A DNA stretch of 64,000 nt from Jannaschia seosinensis. Lineage in GTDB: Bacteria > Pseudomonadota > Alphaproteobacteria > Rhodobacterales > Rhodobacteraceae. The translations under genes and the position numbers were made by a program. The stretch lies in contig NZ_CYPR01000162.1 in assembly GCF_001408515.1 (NCBI RefSeq), forward strand, positions 1 through 64,000. The letters are read 5' to 3'. Under the pieces are notes generated by a model that saw only the letters and a program-made list of their open reading frames with translations, did not search any database and was not told the DNA's origin. Shown in pieces: positions 18,349-28,481 of this stretch. Position 1 is the first letter of the stretch; each line of letters opens with the position of its first letter.

Positions 18349-19311
18349 ATGACGCAGTATCTCGACTTTGAAAAACCTCTCTCGGAAGTCGAGGGCAAGG
18401 CCGAGGAGCTGCGCGCCATGGCCCGCTCCGATTCCAAGGTCGACGTCGAGAAGGAGGCCGCGCAGCTCGACGTCAAGGCGCGCGAGATGCTGTCGAACCT
18501 CTACAAGAACCTGACCCCCTGGCAAAAGGCGCAGGTCGCCCGGCACGGCGAACGGCCTCATTGCAAACATTACATCGATGCGCTCTTCACCGACTGGACC
18601 CCCTTGGCCGGCGACCGCAACTTCGCCGACGATCATGCGGTGATGGGCGGGCTCGCGCGGCTCGACGGCCGCCCGGTCATGGTGATCGGGCATGAGAAGG
18701 GCCACGATACCCGCACGCGGATCGAGCGAAATTTCGGCATGGCCCGCCCCGAGGGGTACCGCAAGGCGATCCGCCTGATGGGGATGGCCGACCGGTTCGG
18801 CCTGCCGGTCGTGACGCTGATCGACACGCCGGGCGCCTATCCCGGCAAGGGCGCGGAGGAGCGCGGGCAATCCGAGGCGATCGCCCGCTCGACGCAGACA
18901 TGCCTTTCGCTCGGTGTGCCGCTCGTCTCCGTGGTGATCGGCGAGGGCGGATCGGGCGGCGCCGTGGCCTTCGCCACCGCCAACCGCGTCGCCATGCTGG
19001 AACACTCGATTTATTCCGTCATCTCTCCCGAAGGCTGCGCCTCGATCCTGTGGAAGGATTCGGAGAAGATGCGCGAGGCGGCCGAGGCGCTGCGCCTGAC
19101 GGCGCAGGATCTGCTGAAGCTGGGCGTGATCGACCGCATCGTGAAAGAGCCACGCGGCGGCGCGCACCGCAAGGCGGACATGGCCATCGCATCCGTCGGG
19201 ACGGCCCTCGGCGAGATGCTGACGGAATTTGACGGGCTGGACGCAAATGCGATCCGCCTGGACCGGCGCGAGAAGTTCCTGTCGATGGGGGCGAAGGGTC
19301 TCGCCGCCTGA
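18349..19311 (+). CDS. accA: Acetyl-CoA carboxylase carboxyltransferase subunit alpha
   Basis: A 320-residue AccA, one half of the carboxyltransferase that transfers CO2 from biotin to acetyl-CoA at the start of fatty acid synthesis. It has the N-terminal helix '[18 protein letters not shown]', the crotonase-fold 'GHEKGHDT' (about 105-112), '[19 protein letters not shown]' region and 'EGGSGGA' (about 201-207). The ATG at 18349 opens the conserved N-terminal helix. accD is elsewhere, as is usual. Full length. Confidence 0.96.
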   Translation: MTQYLDFEKPLSEVEGKAEELRAMARSDSKVDVEKEAAQLDVKAREMLSNLYKNLTPWQKAQVARHGERPHCKHYIDALFTDWTPLAGDRNFADDHAVMGGLARLDGRPVMVIGHEKGHDTRTRIERNFGMARPEGYRKAIRLMGMADRFGLPVVTLIDTPGAYPGKGAEERGQSEAIARSTQTCLSLGVPLVSVVIGEGGSGGAVAFATANRVAMLEHSIYSVISPEGCASILWKDSEKMREAAEALRLTAQDLLKLGVIDRIVKEPRGGAHRKADMAIASVGTALGEMLTEFDGLDANAIRLDRREKFLSMGAKGLAA

Positions 19312-19334
19312 CTGGCCGGTCCCGCAGTGCCGCG

Positions 19335-19568
19335 TCAGTCGCGGCGATACACGCCCTCCGGCAGGTTCAGCGCGGTCGCGAGATCGCGCAGTTGCCCCAT
19401 CGTTAGTGTCACCCGCACCGGCTCGCCTGATCGCGGATCGGGCTGGGTCAGCGTGACACAATCTTCGAAGGCCGATACGATCACGTCCTCCGTCGGGGCG
19501 CGGTCGGATTCGCCTTCGTCGACGAGGGTGATGATCGTTGCGTCGAATTCGTGCTCGATCGAGAACAT
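19335..19568 (-). CDS. 77-residue conserved hypothetical protein
   Basis: An acidic, soluble 77-residue protein ending 'LNLPEGVYRRD'. The pattern is consistent with a small beta-rich domain with a single helix ('MGQLRDLATALNLP'). No family function is known to me. The start is well supported: GGAGGTGACACA precedes the ATG at 19568 with ideal spacing. Longer in-frame extensions are not needed. It runs opposite to accA and diverges from the M48 protease gene. Confidence 0.7.
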   Translation of the reverse strand: MFSIEHEFDATIITLVDEGESDRAPTEDVIVSAFEDCVTLTQPDPRSGEPVRVTLTMGQLRDLATALNLPEGVYRRD

Positions 19569-19668
19569 TGTGTCACCTCCTGCGGGGCCGGACGCGATGT
19601 CGGGCGCTGACATTGGATAGCGCGCCCCTATGATGTTCAAGCAGCACGACGCCACACGAGAGAGACCG

Positions 19669-20391
19669 ATGCAAACGTTGCCCCCCTGCAAGCCGATCCT
19701 GGCCATGATCGCCGCCGCCTTCGTATCGGCCTGCGTGACCGTGGCCCCGCCCTCCGAACCCCTGCCGGAGCCGCGTGCGCCCACGGCCGACCGGATCTCC
19801 ACGTCCAACGCCATCTCGAATTACCGCAGCGCCGTCGCGCAGGTCGAACCGGTTGCCGAATCGCTCTGCCGTCAGCGTTCGCAGGACGTGAATTGCGACT
19901 TTCTCATCCAGATCGACCCCGATCCCAACGCGCCGCCGAACGCGTTCCAGTCGCTAAGCCCCTCCGGTCGCCCGGTTCTGACCTTCACGCGCGCGCTGAT
20001 CGCCCAGGCGCGCAACCAGGACGAGATCGCCTTCGTCGTCGGCCACGAAAGCGCGCACCACATCGAGCAGCACATCGCCCGCCAGCGTCGATCGGCCGCG
20101 ACCGGCGCTCTGGTCGGCGGTCTCATCGCCTCGGTGGCGGGTGCGGACACGAATACCGTCAACGAGGTCAGCCGAATCAGCGCGGGCGTCGGTGCGCGAC
20201 GGTTCTCCAAGGATCACGAACTGGAGGCCGACGCGCTGGGCACGATCATCACCGCACGGGCGGGCTATGACCCGATCCGCGGCTCGGCCTTCTTCACCCG
20301 CATCCCCGATCCCGGCAACCGGTTCCTCGGCACCCATCCGCCCAATGCCGACCGGATCGACGTCGTCCGGCGCACCGCGGCGGGACTCTGA
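19669..20391 (+). CDS. M48-family metalloprotease, predicted lipoprotein
   Basis: A 240-residue zinc peptidase. The N-terminal signal ends in a lipobox 'VSAC' (Cys22), so it should be anchored in the periplasmic leaflet of a membrane. The HExxH zinc motif 'HESAH' is at 126-130, and the third ligand is in 'DHELEADALG' (about 185-194). A short helix-forming segment 'GALVGGLIASVAGAD' lies between them, as in BepA/LoiP-like M48 proteases that take part in outer-membrane protein quality control. The ATG at 19669 is chosen because the signal peptide begins there. The exact substrate is unknown. Confidence 0.88.
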   Translation: MQTLPPCKPILAMIAAAFVSACVTVAPPSEPLPEPRAPTADRISTSNAISNYRSAVAQVEPVAESLCRQRSQDVNCDFLIQIDPDPNAPPNAFQSLSPSGRPVLTFTRALIAQARNQDEIAFVVGHESAHHIEQHIARQRRSAATGALVGGLIASVAGADTNTVNEVSRISAGVGARRFSKDHELEADALGTIITARAGYDPIRGSAFFTRIPDPGNRFLGTHPPNADRIDVVRRTAAGL

Positions 20392-20454
20392 ACGGGGGCA
20401 GCCCCCGGAACTCCTGTCGGCGGATCGCGGTTCTGACGTCAGGAGGAAGCCATC

Positions 20455-20973
20455 ATGCCCAGTCGCAGGAACATCATCGTCGGCGGCGCGACCCTTGCCG
20501 CCGCGGGGGCGGTCGCCGGCGGGGCCGCGCTGATGCGGGGCCCCGCGCTGGTGACCAGCGCACAGCCGGACGGCCCGCCCGTCTCCCTCCCGCCCGAGGA
20601 ATGGGCCGACCGCCTGACGCCCGCGGAATACGCGGTGCTGCGGGAGGAGGAGACCGAGCCGCCCTATTCCAGCCCGCTCAACGATTTCTGGGAGGCGGGA
20701 ACCTATATCTGCGCCGGCTGCGCCAACCCGGTCTATGCCTCGCAGCACAAGTACGAAAGCGGCACCGGCTGGCCCAGCTTCTGGCGTGCGATCTCCCCGG
20801 CCGCGATCGGCACGCGGGTGGATTACAAGCTCGTCTTCCCGCGCACGGAGGTCCATTGCGCCCGCTGTGGCGGGCATTTCGGCCATATCTTCGAGGACGG
20901 TCCGTCGCCGACGGGCCTGCGGCATTGCCTGAACGGCATCGCGCTCGACTTCGTGCCGTCCGAAACCGCCTGA
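20455..20973 (+). CDS. msrB: Peptide-methionine (R)-S-oxide reductase MsrB, exported
   Basis: A 172-residue MsrB that reduces methionine-R-sulfoxide in proteins. The catalytic Cys is in 'GLRHCLNGIAL' near the C-terminus, the substrate region is 'SGTGWPSFW' (about 101-109), and two CxxC pairs ('CAGC' about 84-87 and 'CARC' about 133-136) bind structural zinc. Unlike the cytosolic form it has an N-terminal 'SRRNIIVGGATLAAAGAV' signal with a twin arginine, suggesting Tat export. AGGAGG precedes the ATG at 20455. It lies 63 bases after the M48 lipoprotein; both look like envelope protein-maintenance factors. Confidence 0.93.
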   Translation: MPSRRNIIVGGATLAAAGAVAGGAALMRGPALVTSAQPDGPPVSLPPEEWADRLTPAEYAVLREEETEPPYSSPLNDFWEAGTYICAGCANPVYASQHKYESGTGWPSFWRAISPAAIGTRVDYKLVFPRTEVHCARCGGHFGHIFEDGPSPTGLRHCLNGIALDFVPSETA

Positions 20974-20998
20974 GGCGCAGCACGGCGAGTCCCTTGCC

Positions 20999-21280
20999 TC
21001 AGGATTCCTCGCGCTCGGCGAGATCCTTGGTATCGCCCTCGGCGGCGAGCTTCACCTCCCGCGCGAAGCGCAGCGTGGGCTTGGCCGCGAAGAGGATGGA
21101 GCCGACGACGAACAGGCTGATCGCCCAAGGCTCCAGCGCTTTCCAGAAGAACATTACCGATCCCGCGAAGAACGACATCGCCGCGAAGAAGTCGGTTGCC
21201 GTGCCGATCAACTCGGTCACGGCATAGATCTTGCGCGTCCGTTCCGTCCGCTGCCGGTTCTCGTGCTTGAAATATTTCAT
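20999..21280 (-). CDS. YrhK-domain membrane protein
   Basis: A 93-residue protein with two hydrophobic spans (about residues 27-50 and 55-72) connected by a short turn 'WKALEPW', matching the YrhK-like domain ('TDFFAAMSFFAGSVMFF', '...LFVVGSILFAAKP'). The N-terminus is basic and the C-terminus charged. No biochemical role is established for the family. The ATG at 21280 follows GAGGACGTCG; the frame open further upstream is discarded since it overlaps rimO antisense and has no start with a ribosome-binding site. Confidence 0.75.
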   Translation of the reverse strand: MKYFKHENRQRTERTRKIYAVTELIGTATDFFAAMSFFAGSVMFFWKALEPWAISLFVVGSILFAAKPTLRFAREVKLAAEGDTKDLAEREES

Positions 21281-21332
21281 CGACGTCCTCTTTCGGTGCG
21301 GTCCCTCAACGCTCCGCACCGAGAGGAAGGTT

Positions 21333-22712
21333 TCAGACGATCCGGCCCCAGAGGTCGTACTCGCTCGCCTCGTCCACCTCGACTGTGACGATGTCGCCGG
21401 GGGCGAGCCCCTCGAAGCCGTCGTCAATGAAGAGATTGCCGTCGATCTCCGGCGCGTCGGCCTTGGTGCGGCAGGTCGCACCCTCGGCGTCGACCGCGTC
21501 CACGATGACCTCCTGCCGCGTGCCGACCTTCGCCTCCAGCTTGGCCGCGCTGATCGCCTGCGCCTTCTCCATGAACCGGGCGAAGCGTTCGGCCTTCACC
21601 TCCTCGGGCACATGATCGGGCAGGGCGTTCGAGCGCGCCCCGGCGACGTTTTCGTACTGGAACGCGCCCACGCGGTCGAGCTGCGCTTCGTCGAGCCAGT
21701 CGAGCAGCGTCTCGAACTCCGCCTCGGTCTCACCGGGATAGCCGACGATGAAGGTGGACCGAAGCGCGATCTGCGGACAGATTGCCCGCCACTCCGCGAT
21801 CCGGTCCAGCGTCCGCTCGGCATGGGCCGGCCGGGCCATGCGGCGCAGCGTATCGGGATGCGCGTGCTGGAACGGCACGTCGAGATAGGGCAGCACGCGG
21901 CCCTCCGCCATCAGGGGCACGAGGTCGCGCACGAACGGATAGGGGTAGACGTAATGCAGCCGCACCCACGCCCCGAGCGACCCCAGATCGCGCGCGAGGT
22001 CCACAATATGCGACCCCGCCCCGGCGCGGTCCTTCCAGTCGGTCCCGTAGGCGGAGGTGTCCTGGCTGATGACCAGAAGCTCCCGCACCCCCGCATCGAC
22101 CAGCCGCTCGGCCTCGCGCATCACCGCCTTGTGCGGCCGCGAGACGAGCCGCCCGCGCATGTCCGGGATGATGCAGAACTTGCACTTGTGGTTACAGCCC
22201 TCGGCAATCTTGAGATAGCTGAAGTGCCGGGGCGTCAGCGACACGCCCGAAGCCGGCAGCAGGTCCACGAACGGATCCGGCGCGGGCGGCACGGCGGCGT
22301 GGACGGCATCGAGGACCTGCTCGTATTGATGCGGCCCCGTCACGGCCAGCACCTTGGGATGTGCGCCGGTGACGTAATCGGCATCCGCCCCCAGACACCC
22401 CGTGACGATCACGCGCCCGTTTTCGCGCAGGGCTTCGCCGATGGCGTCGAGGCTCTCGGCCTTGGCGGAATCGAGAAAGCCGCAGGTATTCACGATCACC
22501 GCCTCCGCACCGCGATAGTCGGGCGAAATGGCATATCCCTCGGCGCGCAGCCGCGTCAGGATGCGCTCGCTGTCGACCAGCGCCTTCGGGCAGCCGAGGC
22601 TGACCATCCCGATCCGCGGCTGGTCCGGCCGGTCGGCGCGGGGCCCCGCATCGGAGGAAAGAATCGCACGCGGTGCGAGGTCGGGGCGAAGTTCGGGGGG
22701 ATTTTGCGACAT
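21333..22712 (-). CDS. rimO: Ribosomal protein uS12 methylthiotransferase RimO
   Basis: A 459-residue radical-SAM methylthiotransferase that adds a thiomethyl group to Asp88 of ribosomal protein S12. It has the N-terminal UPF0004 domain with cluster cysteines in '[12 protein letters not shown]' (about 38-49), '[10 protein letters not shown]' and 'GCLG', the radical SAM motif CxxxCxxC in 'CNHKCKFC' (about 172-179), and a C-terminal TRAM domain ending 'YDLWGRIV'. The 'CPKNxVDSE'-type block separates RimO from MiaB. The ATG at 22712 was chosen; an earlier frame start would enlarge the N-terminus without homology. Confidence 0.95.
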   Translation of the reverse strand: MSQNPPELRPDLAPRAILSSDAGPRADRPDQPRIGMVSLGCPKALVDSERILTRLRAEGYAISPDYRGAEAVIVNTCGFLDSAKAESLDAIGEALRENGRVIVTGCLGADADYVTGAHPKVLAVTGPHQYEQVLDAVHAAVPPAPDPFVDLLPASGVSLTPRHFSYLKIAEGCNHKCKFCIIPDMRGRLVSRPHKAVMREAERLVDAGVRELLVISQDTSAYGTDWKDRAGAGSHIVDLARDLGSLGAWVRLHYVYPYPFVRDLVPLMAEGRVLPYLDVPFQHAHPDTLRRMARPAHAERTLDRIAEWRAICPQIALRSTFIVGYPGETEAEFETLLDWLDEAQLDRVGAFQYENVAGARSNALPDHVPEEVKAERFARFMEKAQAISAAKLEAKVGTRQEVIVDAVDAEGATCRTKADAPEIDGNLFIDDGFEGLAPGDIVTVEVDEASEYDLWGRIV

Positions 22713-22801
22713 GCGCGCCACATAAGGGGCCCGCACCTGCGGCGGAAGCCCTTGCGGCGCGGTGCGCGGCGATTCACGCTGCTCGAAAAGGGGACGTGCA
22801 G

Positions 22802-24766
22802 ATGAAATGGCTGATCCGCGGCGCGCTGACGCTGGTGACATTGATCGTCGTGGCGGTCGTCGTGCTTCTGCTCATCCCGGCGGAACGGGTGGCGGGGCTT
22901 GCGGCGCAGCGGTTCGAGGCGGCGACGGGCCGGGAGCTGGTCATCGCGGGGCCGGTCAAGGCGACGCTCTGGCCCCGGCTGGGCGTGCGCGCCGAGGGGG
23001 TCACGGTCGCGAATGCCGAATGGTCCGGGGCCGGCCCCATGCTGACGGCAGAGGCGCTTGAGGTCGGCATCGCGCCCGCCTCGCTGTTCGGTGGCGAGAT
23101 CGGGATCGAGACGCTTCGCGTCGACGGCGCACGCCTCGTGCTGGAGCGGCGGGCGGACGGATCCGGCAACTGGGAGTTCGCGGGCCCCGCGCCGGCGGGC
23201 GACGGCGGCAACGCTCCCGTCCGCGACATCAGCATCGACCGCGCCGTCCTGCGCAACGGGGAAATCCTGTTCATCGACCATGGGACCGACGTCCACACGC
23301 ATCTGCGCGCCGTCGACCTCGAAACCGCGCTGCAGAGCCGCGATGCCCCGATCCGCGTCGTCGCCTCGGCGCTGGTGAACGGCCAGGCCCTGTCGCTGGA
23401 GGCCGAGGCGGACGCGCTGCGCCCCCTGCTGGACGGCGACCTGACGCCGGTGCGCCTCGTGGCGACGGCGGGCGACACGTCCCTGCGGCTGGACGGCCGC
23501 GCCGATCTGGAGCCTGTCTCCTTCGAGGGTCGGATCGACGCCAGAAGCGGTGACGGCCTCGTGCTGGCGCGGGCATTCGGGATCGCGCCGCCCGATCTGC
23601 CGCGCGGGCTGGGGGCCGATTCCGTCGCGCTCGCGGCCGCGGTCACGCTGGCCCCGGAAGGAAGCCTGCATCTGCGCGACATGGTGGTCGATCTGGACGC
23701 CAACCGCATCACCGGGGCGGCCGATATCGCGCCCGGTGCCGAGCGTCCGCGCATCACGGCGAACCTTGCGGCGGAGCGGCTGGACCTGACCGCGTTCGCC
23801 GCCGGCGGGGGCAATGATTCCATGTCCGGCTGGTCGCGCGACCCGATCGACGTGTCGGGTCTCTTTGCCGTCGATGGCGCGGTCACCTTCGCCTCCGGGC
23901 CGATCGCGCTTTCCGGCACCAATCTGGATGCGCTCGATGCGCGGGCCACTCTGGAGGCGGGCCGCGCCGTCGTCACGCTCCGGCCGCTGGTGGCCTATGG
24001 CGGCACGCTCGTCGGCGACATCGTCGTCAACGGGCGCGGCGGGCTGTCGGCGCGGGCCGATCTGGACCTTTCCGGCCTCGCCATGCAGCCCCTCCTGACC
24101 GAAGTCGCGGGCTTCGACCGCCTCGTGGGGCAGGCCGACGCGTCGGTGAACCTGCTCGGGGTCGGCAACAGCGTTCAGGCCCTGATGAGCTCTCTGGAGG
24201 GCAGCATGAGTCTGCGGGCGGGGCAGGGCGAGATCCTCGGCCTCGATATCCCCGGCATGATCCGCAATCTCGACCCGTCCTATCGCGGCGAGGGGCGCAG
24301 CACCGTGTTCGAAAGCCTCGAAGCCGCCTTTGCCGTCTCCGACGGCGTGGCCACCGGCGAGACGTTCCGCCTGATCGCGCCCTTCCTCACGGCGACCGGC
24401 GAGGGGCGCATCGACCTCGGCGCACGGACCATCTCCTATCGCCTCCTGCCGACGCTGCGCCGGGAGGCCGACGGAAACGGCGTCACCGTGCCGATCCTGA
24501 TCGAGGGGCCGTGGGCCCTCCCGCGCATCCGCCCCGATCTGGAATACCTCGCCCGCCAGCGCGTCGCCGCCGAGCGTGAGGAGCTGGAGGCCCGCGCCAG
24601 AAGCGAGGCGGAGGAGGCGGCCAGCCGGGCCGAAGACGCCCTGCGGCGGCGTCTGGCCGAGGAACTCAAGGTCGCGCCCGAAGCGCTGACCGACCGCCGC
24701 GCCGTGGAGGACGCTGTCCGCGAGCGCGTGACAGATCAGCTTCTCGACCTTCTGGGGAACCGCTAG
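22802..24766 (+). CDS. AsmA-family envelope protein
   Basis: A 654-residue protein with one N-terminal transmembrane helix ('[16 protein letters not shown]', about residues 10-26) and a large periplasmic region built of repeated beta-strand motifs, with the AsmA-type block '[20 protein letters not shown]' at about 43-62 and the C-terminal AsmA_2 block '[18 protein letters not shown]' near 460. The end is a charged helix (about 580-640). AsmA-like proteins are thought to act as bridges for phospholipid transport or to affect outer-membrane assembly. The ATG at 22802 lies 89 bases from divergent rimO. Full length. Confidence 0.88.
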   Translation: MKWLIRGALTLVTLIVVAVVVLLLIPAERVAGLAAQRFEAATGRELVIAGPVKATLWPRLGVRAEGVTVANAEWSGAGPMLTAEALEVGIAPASLFGGEIGIETLRVDGARLVLERRADGSGNWEFAGPAPAGDGGNAPVRDISIDRAVLRNGEILFIDHGTDVHTHLRAVDLETALQSRDAPIRVVASALVNGQALSLEAEADALRPLLDGDLTPVRLVATAGDTSLRLDGRADLEPVSFEGRIDARSGDGLVLARAFGIAPPDLPRGLGADSVALAAAVTLAPEGSLHLRDMVVDLDANRITGAADIAPGAERPRITANLAAERLDLTAFAAGGGNDSMSGWSRDPIDVSGLFAVDGAVTFASGPIALSGTNLDALDARATLEAGRAVVTLRPLVAYGGTLVGDIVVNGRGGLSARADLDLSGLAMQPLLTEVAGFDRLVGQADASVNLLGVGNSVQALMSSLEGSMSLRAGQGEILGLDIPGMIRNLDPSYRGEGRSTVFESLEAAFAVSDGVATGETFRLIAPFLTATGEGRIDLGARTISYRLLPTLRREADGNGVTVPILIEGPWALPRIRPDLEYLARQRVAAEREELEARARSEAEEAASRAEDALRRRLAEELKVAPEALTDRRAVEDAVRERVTDQLLDLLGNR

Positions 24767-24897
24767 GCGCCTTCGGGCCGTTATATGTGGGCACGGGCGA
24801 CGCGGCCCCTCGTGCCATCCGCAATCCCTGCGGCGCAGGGCCGCTGGACCGCGCGCGCCCCGCGCGTTAGACCGCGCCAACCTGTCAGGAGCCGTCC

Positions 24898-25593
24898 ATG
24901 AGCGTCGATCTCGTCGCAACCGTCGTGAAGCCCCTCCACCGCGAGGGGCCGAAATTCGTCGCCGCCTTCGCGGTCGCGACGCTGATCCTGTGGTTGATCT
25001 GGGAGCCGCTGGGCCTGATCGGCCTCGGCCTGACCGTGTGGTGCTACTATTTCTTCCGCGACCCCGAACGCTGCGTCCCGATGGACGAGGGCCTCGTCGT
25101 CGCGCCCGCCGACGGCACCGTATCACTGGTCGAGCCGGCGATCCCGCCGGCGGAGCTGGGCCTCGGCACGGTCCCGCTGACCCGCGTGTCGATCTTCATG
25201 TCGGTCTTCGATTGCCACGTGAACCGCGCGCCCGTCGCCGGCGAGGTGACGCAGGTGGCCTATCGGCCGGGCAAGTTCTTCTCCGCCGAACTCGACAAGG
25301 CCTCCGAGGAGAACGAGCGCAACGGCATGGTCCTGACCATGGCCGACGGCACGCGCATCGGGGTGGTGCAGATCGCGGGCCTCGTGGCGCGGCGCATCCT
25401 GTGCGAAGTCGACCAGGGCGCAATCCTTGAGCGGGGCGACCGGTTCGGCATCATCCGCTTCGGCTCCCGCCTCGACATCTATCTGCCCGACGGGACCGCA
25501 TCGCGGGTGTCGGTCGGCCAGTTGATGACCTCGGGCCAAAGCGTGATCGCCGTGCTGGGCGATGACCGGCCCGCCGCGTCGCGGATCGAATAG
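24898..25593 (+). CDS. psd: Phosphatidylserine decarboxylase proenzyme
   Basis: A 231-residue PSD-A type decarboxylase that makes phosphatidylethanolamine from phosphatidylserine. The self-cleavage site that creates the pyruvoyl group is G189-S190 in '[11 protein letters not shown]'. Other family blocks: 'RDPERCVP' (about 54-61), 'VVAPADGTV' (about 67-75), '[11 protein letters not shown]' (about 100-110) and 'RNGMVL'. A hydrophobic N-terminal helix (about 20-45) anchors it in the inner membrane. The stop codon is immediately followed by the pssA ATG, so psd and pssA form a two-gene unit for consecutive steps. Confidence 0.96.
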   Translation: MSVDLVATVVKPLHREGPKFVAAFAVATLILWLIWEPLGLIGLGLTVWCYYFFRDPERCVPMDEGLVVAPADGTVSLVEPAIPPAELGLGTVPLTRVSIFMSVFDCHVNRAPVAGEVTQVAYRPGKFFSAELDKASEENERNGMVLTMADGTRIGVVQIAGLVARRILCEVDQGAILERGDRFGIIRFGSRLDIYLPDGTASRVSVGQLMTSGQSVIAVLGDDRPAASRIE

Positions 25594-26328
25594 ATGACCG
25601 ACGGAACGGAGAAGCGCGAATCCTCGCTGCCGCTACTTTCCCTGGTGCCCAATCTGGTCACGATGCTGGGATTGTGCTTCGGGCTGACCTCGATCCGCTT
25701 CACCTTCGACGACCGCTTTACCTTCGCGGCCGGCCTGCTGATCTTCGCGGCCCTGCTCGACGGGCTCGACGGCCTTCTGGCCCGGCGGCTCAACGCGGCG
25801 TCGCCCTTCGGGGCGGAGCTCGACTCGCTGTCGGATTTCGTCTGCTTCGGCGTGGCGCCGGCCATGCTGATCTACAATTTCGGGCTGGAGGGGCTGGCTG
25901 GCCTCGGCTGGCTTGCCGCGCTCTTCTTCGCGATCTGCTGCTGCCTGCGTCTCGCGCGCTTCAATGTCGCGGCCAAGGAGGAGACCAACCAGAGCGGCTC
26001 CTTCACCGGCGTCCCGGCCCCCGCGGGCGCGATGCTGGGCATCTTCCCGGTCACGCTGTGGCTGGCGGGCTTCGCCGACATGCGGCAGGTGCAGATCCTC
26101 GTGGCACTCTGGGCGGTGATGGTGGGCGCGCTGATGATCGCGCGGTTCCACACGTTCTCGCCCAAATCGATGAAGATCAGCCGGGACAACGCGGTCTACG
26201 TCCTTCTGGCGGCGGCGATCGTGATCGGGCTGATGCTCACGCGGATCTGGCTGTTCCACGTGGCCGCCTCGCTTCTCTACCTCGGGCTGCTTCTCTGGAG
26301 CGTTCTGCGCCAGAAACGCGCGACCTGA
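25594..26328 (+). CDS. pssA: CDP-diacylglycerol-serine O-phosphatidyltransferase
   Basis: A 244-residue integral membrane enzyme that makes phosphatidylserine, the substrate of Psd. The CDP-alcohol phosphatidyltransferase motif DGxxAR...G...D...D is present as 'DGLDGLLARRLNAASPFG' followed by 'ELDSLSD' (about residues 56-81). Six or so hydrophobic segments follow. It begins at the base after the psd stop. Its end converges with the MurA paralogue across 66 bases. Confidence 0.95.
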   Translation: MTDGTEKRESSLPLLSLVPNLVTMLGLCFGLTSIRFTFDDRFTFAAGLLIFAALLDGLDGLLARRLNAASPFGAELDSLSDFVCFGVAPAMLIYNFGLEGLAGLGWLAALFFAICCCLRLARFNVAAKEETNQSGSFTGVPAPAGAMLGIFPVTLWLAGFADMRQVQILVALWAVMVGALMIARFHTFSPKSMKISRDNAVYVLLAAAIVIGLMLTRIWLFHVAASLLYLGLLLWSVLRQKRAT

Positions 26329-26394
26329 CGGCTGCATCTTACGCATCGCCGCGCAGCGTCGTCTTGGACGTGACCTGCGCGACCGCGTCGGCCC

Positions 26395-27681
26395 TCACTC
26401 CCAGCGGATATCTGCGCCGAGCGCCGTCAGGTTCTCGATGAAGCGCGGATGCGCCCGCCGGATCGGGTCGGCGTTGAGGATGCGCGACGTGCCGTCGATC
26501 TGGATCGCCGCGATCAGCAGGCCCACCACAACGCGGATGATGTAGGGGGCCTCGACCTCCGCGGGCTTGAGCCGGCTTTCGCCGAACACGATGAGTCGGT
26601 GCGGATCAGACAGGTGGCAGCGGACGCCGAACTTGCCCAGCTCCGCGCTCCAGCCCATCGCGCCCTCGTAGACCTTGTTCCAGAACATCACGTCCCCGCG
26701 GCAGCCGACCGAGACGCCGATCGCCTGCGGCAACAGGTCTGCGGGGAAATAGGGCCAAGGCGCGGCCTCGATCTTGGGGGTCATCTGCGCGGTCAGCGGC
26801 TGCGTCACCTCGCGGGTCCAGCCCGTCACCGTCACCGAATCCGGCGTCGTCTCGAATTGCAGGCCCAGCTTCGCGAACTGATCGAGGATCAGGGGCATTT
26901 CGCCAAGGATGTCGGTCTCGACCGTCACCCGTCCGCCCGAGACGCCGCCCAGCGCGAGGAACGTCGCCACCTCGTGGTGGTCGTCTGGCACGCGCCGGTC
27001 CGCCCCGCCAAGCGTCGCCGCCCCCGTCACCGACAGGCGCGACGTGCCGATCCCGTCGATCGTCGCGCCCATCTCCACCAGCATGTGACACAGCGCCTGG
27101 ACATGCGGCTCCGACGCGGCATTGGTCAGCACCGACGTCCCCTCCGCCATCGACGCGATCAACAGGAACGTCTCCGTCGCCGTGACCGAGGCGTATTCCG
27201 CCCAGATCGCCTGCGCGGCCGGCCGGTCGCGCAGGGTCAGGTCCACGGCGTCGCCCGGCGCCATCTCCGCCCCGAACGTGCGCAGGATCGCGATATGCGG
27301 ATCGATCTCCCGGATCCCCAGCGCGCAGCCCTTGGCATCCACGTCGAAACGCAGATGCCCGTGCCGCAGCAGGATCGGCGCCAGCAGCATGATCGCTGAC
27401 CGGATCCGCAGCGGCAGCCGCTCGATCGCGTCGTCGGTCAGCGTCGTCGGGTGCCGGACCGTCAGCGTCGCCGCCTGTTGATCATGCGCGACGTCGGAAC
27501 CGATGGACCGGAAATATTCGATGAACTTTTCCAGATCGGTGATGTCGGGCACGTTCGACAGCCGCACCGGCGCGTCGGTCAGAAGCGTCGCGCAAAGCAT
27601 CGGCAGCACGGCGTTCTTGTTGCCGTTCGGGCGCAACGTCCCGTTCAGCGGGCGACCGCCGTTGACGACGAGATCGGTCAT
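26395..27681 (-). CDS. Divergent MurA-like enolpyruvyl transferase (second-copy type)
   Basis: A 428-residue protein of the EPSP-synthase/MurA fold. Standard MurA transfers enolpyruvate to UDP-GlcNAc in peptidoglycan synthesis. Retained features: the substrate-binding Lys-Asn in 'PNGNKNAVLP' (about 18-27), the loop cysteine in 'DAKGCALGIREIDPH' (equivalent to Cys115 of E. coli) and the acidic residue in 'YFPADL' (equivalent to Asp305). The usual 'ENRF' arginine block reads 'EGAMGW' here, and the overall match to canonical MurA looks low. Rhodobacterales normally carry a separate, typical murA; this looks like the paralogue. The ATG at 27681 is 10 bases after the gcrA stop, so they may be co-transcribed. 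Confidence 0.8.
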   Translation of the reverse strand: MTDLVVNGGRPLNGTLRPNGNKNAVLPMLCATLLTDAPVRLSNVPDITDLEKFIEYFRSIGSDVAHDQQAATLTVRHPTTLTDDAIERLPLRIRSAIMLLAPILLRHGHLRFDVDAKGCALGIREIDPHIAILRTFGAEMAPGDAVDLTLRDRPAAQAIWAEYASVTATETFLLIASMAEGTSVLTNAASEPHVQALCHMLVEMGATIDGIGTSRLSVTGAATLGGADRRVPDDHHEVATFLALGGVSGGRVTVETDILGEMPLILDQFAKLGLQFETTPDSVTVTGWTREVTQPLTAQMTPKIEAAPWPYFPADLLPQAIGVSVGCRGDVMFWNKVYEGAMGWSAELGKFGVRCHLSDPHRLIVFGESRLKPAEVEAPYIIRVVVGLLIAAIQIDGTSRILNADPIRRAHPRFIENLTALGADIRWE

Positions 27682-27691
27682 CGCTCCGGGC

Positions 27692-28318
27692 TCAGCGGCG
27701 GCGGTCGCGACGCGAGGACATCGGCTGGAACGCCACCGAGACATGCGCCTCGCAATATGGCTTGCCGGCTTGGCTGGGCAGGCCGCAGAACCAGAACTTC
27801 TCCGTCGCCGGGTCGCCGATCGGCCATTTGCAGGTCCGCTCGGTCAGTTCCATGAGGCTGATCTTCTTGGCGGTCTTCTCGACCGCGTTCACCTTGGCCA
27901 GCGCCTCGGGGCTGATCTCGTTGGCCGAAGGCTGCGGCGGCAGGGGCTGACCGGCCATCAGCGGCTTGCGCAGCGAGGTGATGCTCACGCCCTGCGGGAC
28001 GGCGGCCATGGTGCGCGGCTCGTCCTCGTCCTCCTCCTCGATTTCCGACTCGGGCTCCGCCTCCGGCTCGGCGGCGACCTCCGGCTCGGGTGCTGCATCC
28101 GACTCGGGCGTGGCGGTCTCGGGCGCGGGCGCCTCGGGGGCCGGCTCCTCGGCCTTCGGGGCTTCGTCGGCGCTGCGGTTCGACAGGCCCAGGCGGTGCA
28201 CCTTGCCGATCACGGCATTGCGGGTGACGCTGCCGAGTTCCTTGGCAATGGTCGAGGCCGATGCGCCCTCGCTCCACATCCGCTTAAGCGTTTCGACGCG
28301 TTCGTCGGTCCAGGCCAT
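27692..28318 (-). CDS. gcrA: GcrA cell cycle regulator
   Basis: A 208-residue GcrA. This alphaproteobacterial regulator binds sigma70-RNA polymerase and, in Caulobacter, promotes transcription from methylated GANTC promoters. The N-terminal helix-turn-helix is intact ('MAWTDERVETLK', then 'RNAVIGKVHRLGLSNR' to about residue 48). A long acidic Glu/Ala/Pro-rich linker (about 50-110) is followed by the C-terminal GcrA domain with 'CKWPIGDP' and 'FCG.P...GKPYCEAH'. The linker is longer than in Caulobacter, where the whole protein is about 170 residues. The divergent ABC permease gene starts 163 bases away. Confidence 0.95.
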   Translation of the reverse strand: MAWTDERVETLKRMWSEGASASTIAKELGSVTRNAVIGKVHRLGLSNRSADEAPKAEEPAPEAPAPETATPESDAAPEPEVAAEPEAEPESEIEEEDEDEPRTMAAVPQGVSITSLRKPLMAGQPLPPQPSANEISPEALAKVNAVEKTAKKISLMELTERTCKWPIGDPATEKFWFCGLPSQAGKPYCEAHVSVAFQPMSSRRDRRR

Positions 28319-28481
28319 TCCGTCTCTCCTCGTATGCGTCTTTCATGGCGCCTCTCCGCCCGCGACCGGTGGCTCGTGCATCGGCGCACGGGCGCAAGGG
28401 GTGGCGATCCCGGAAGAGATGCTATTGTAAGCATCCGGACGGGCGCCCACAACCATCGCGCCCCGCGCAATCGGAGGCTCG

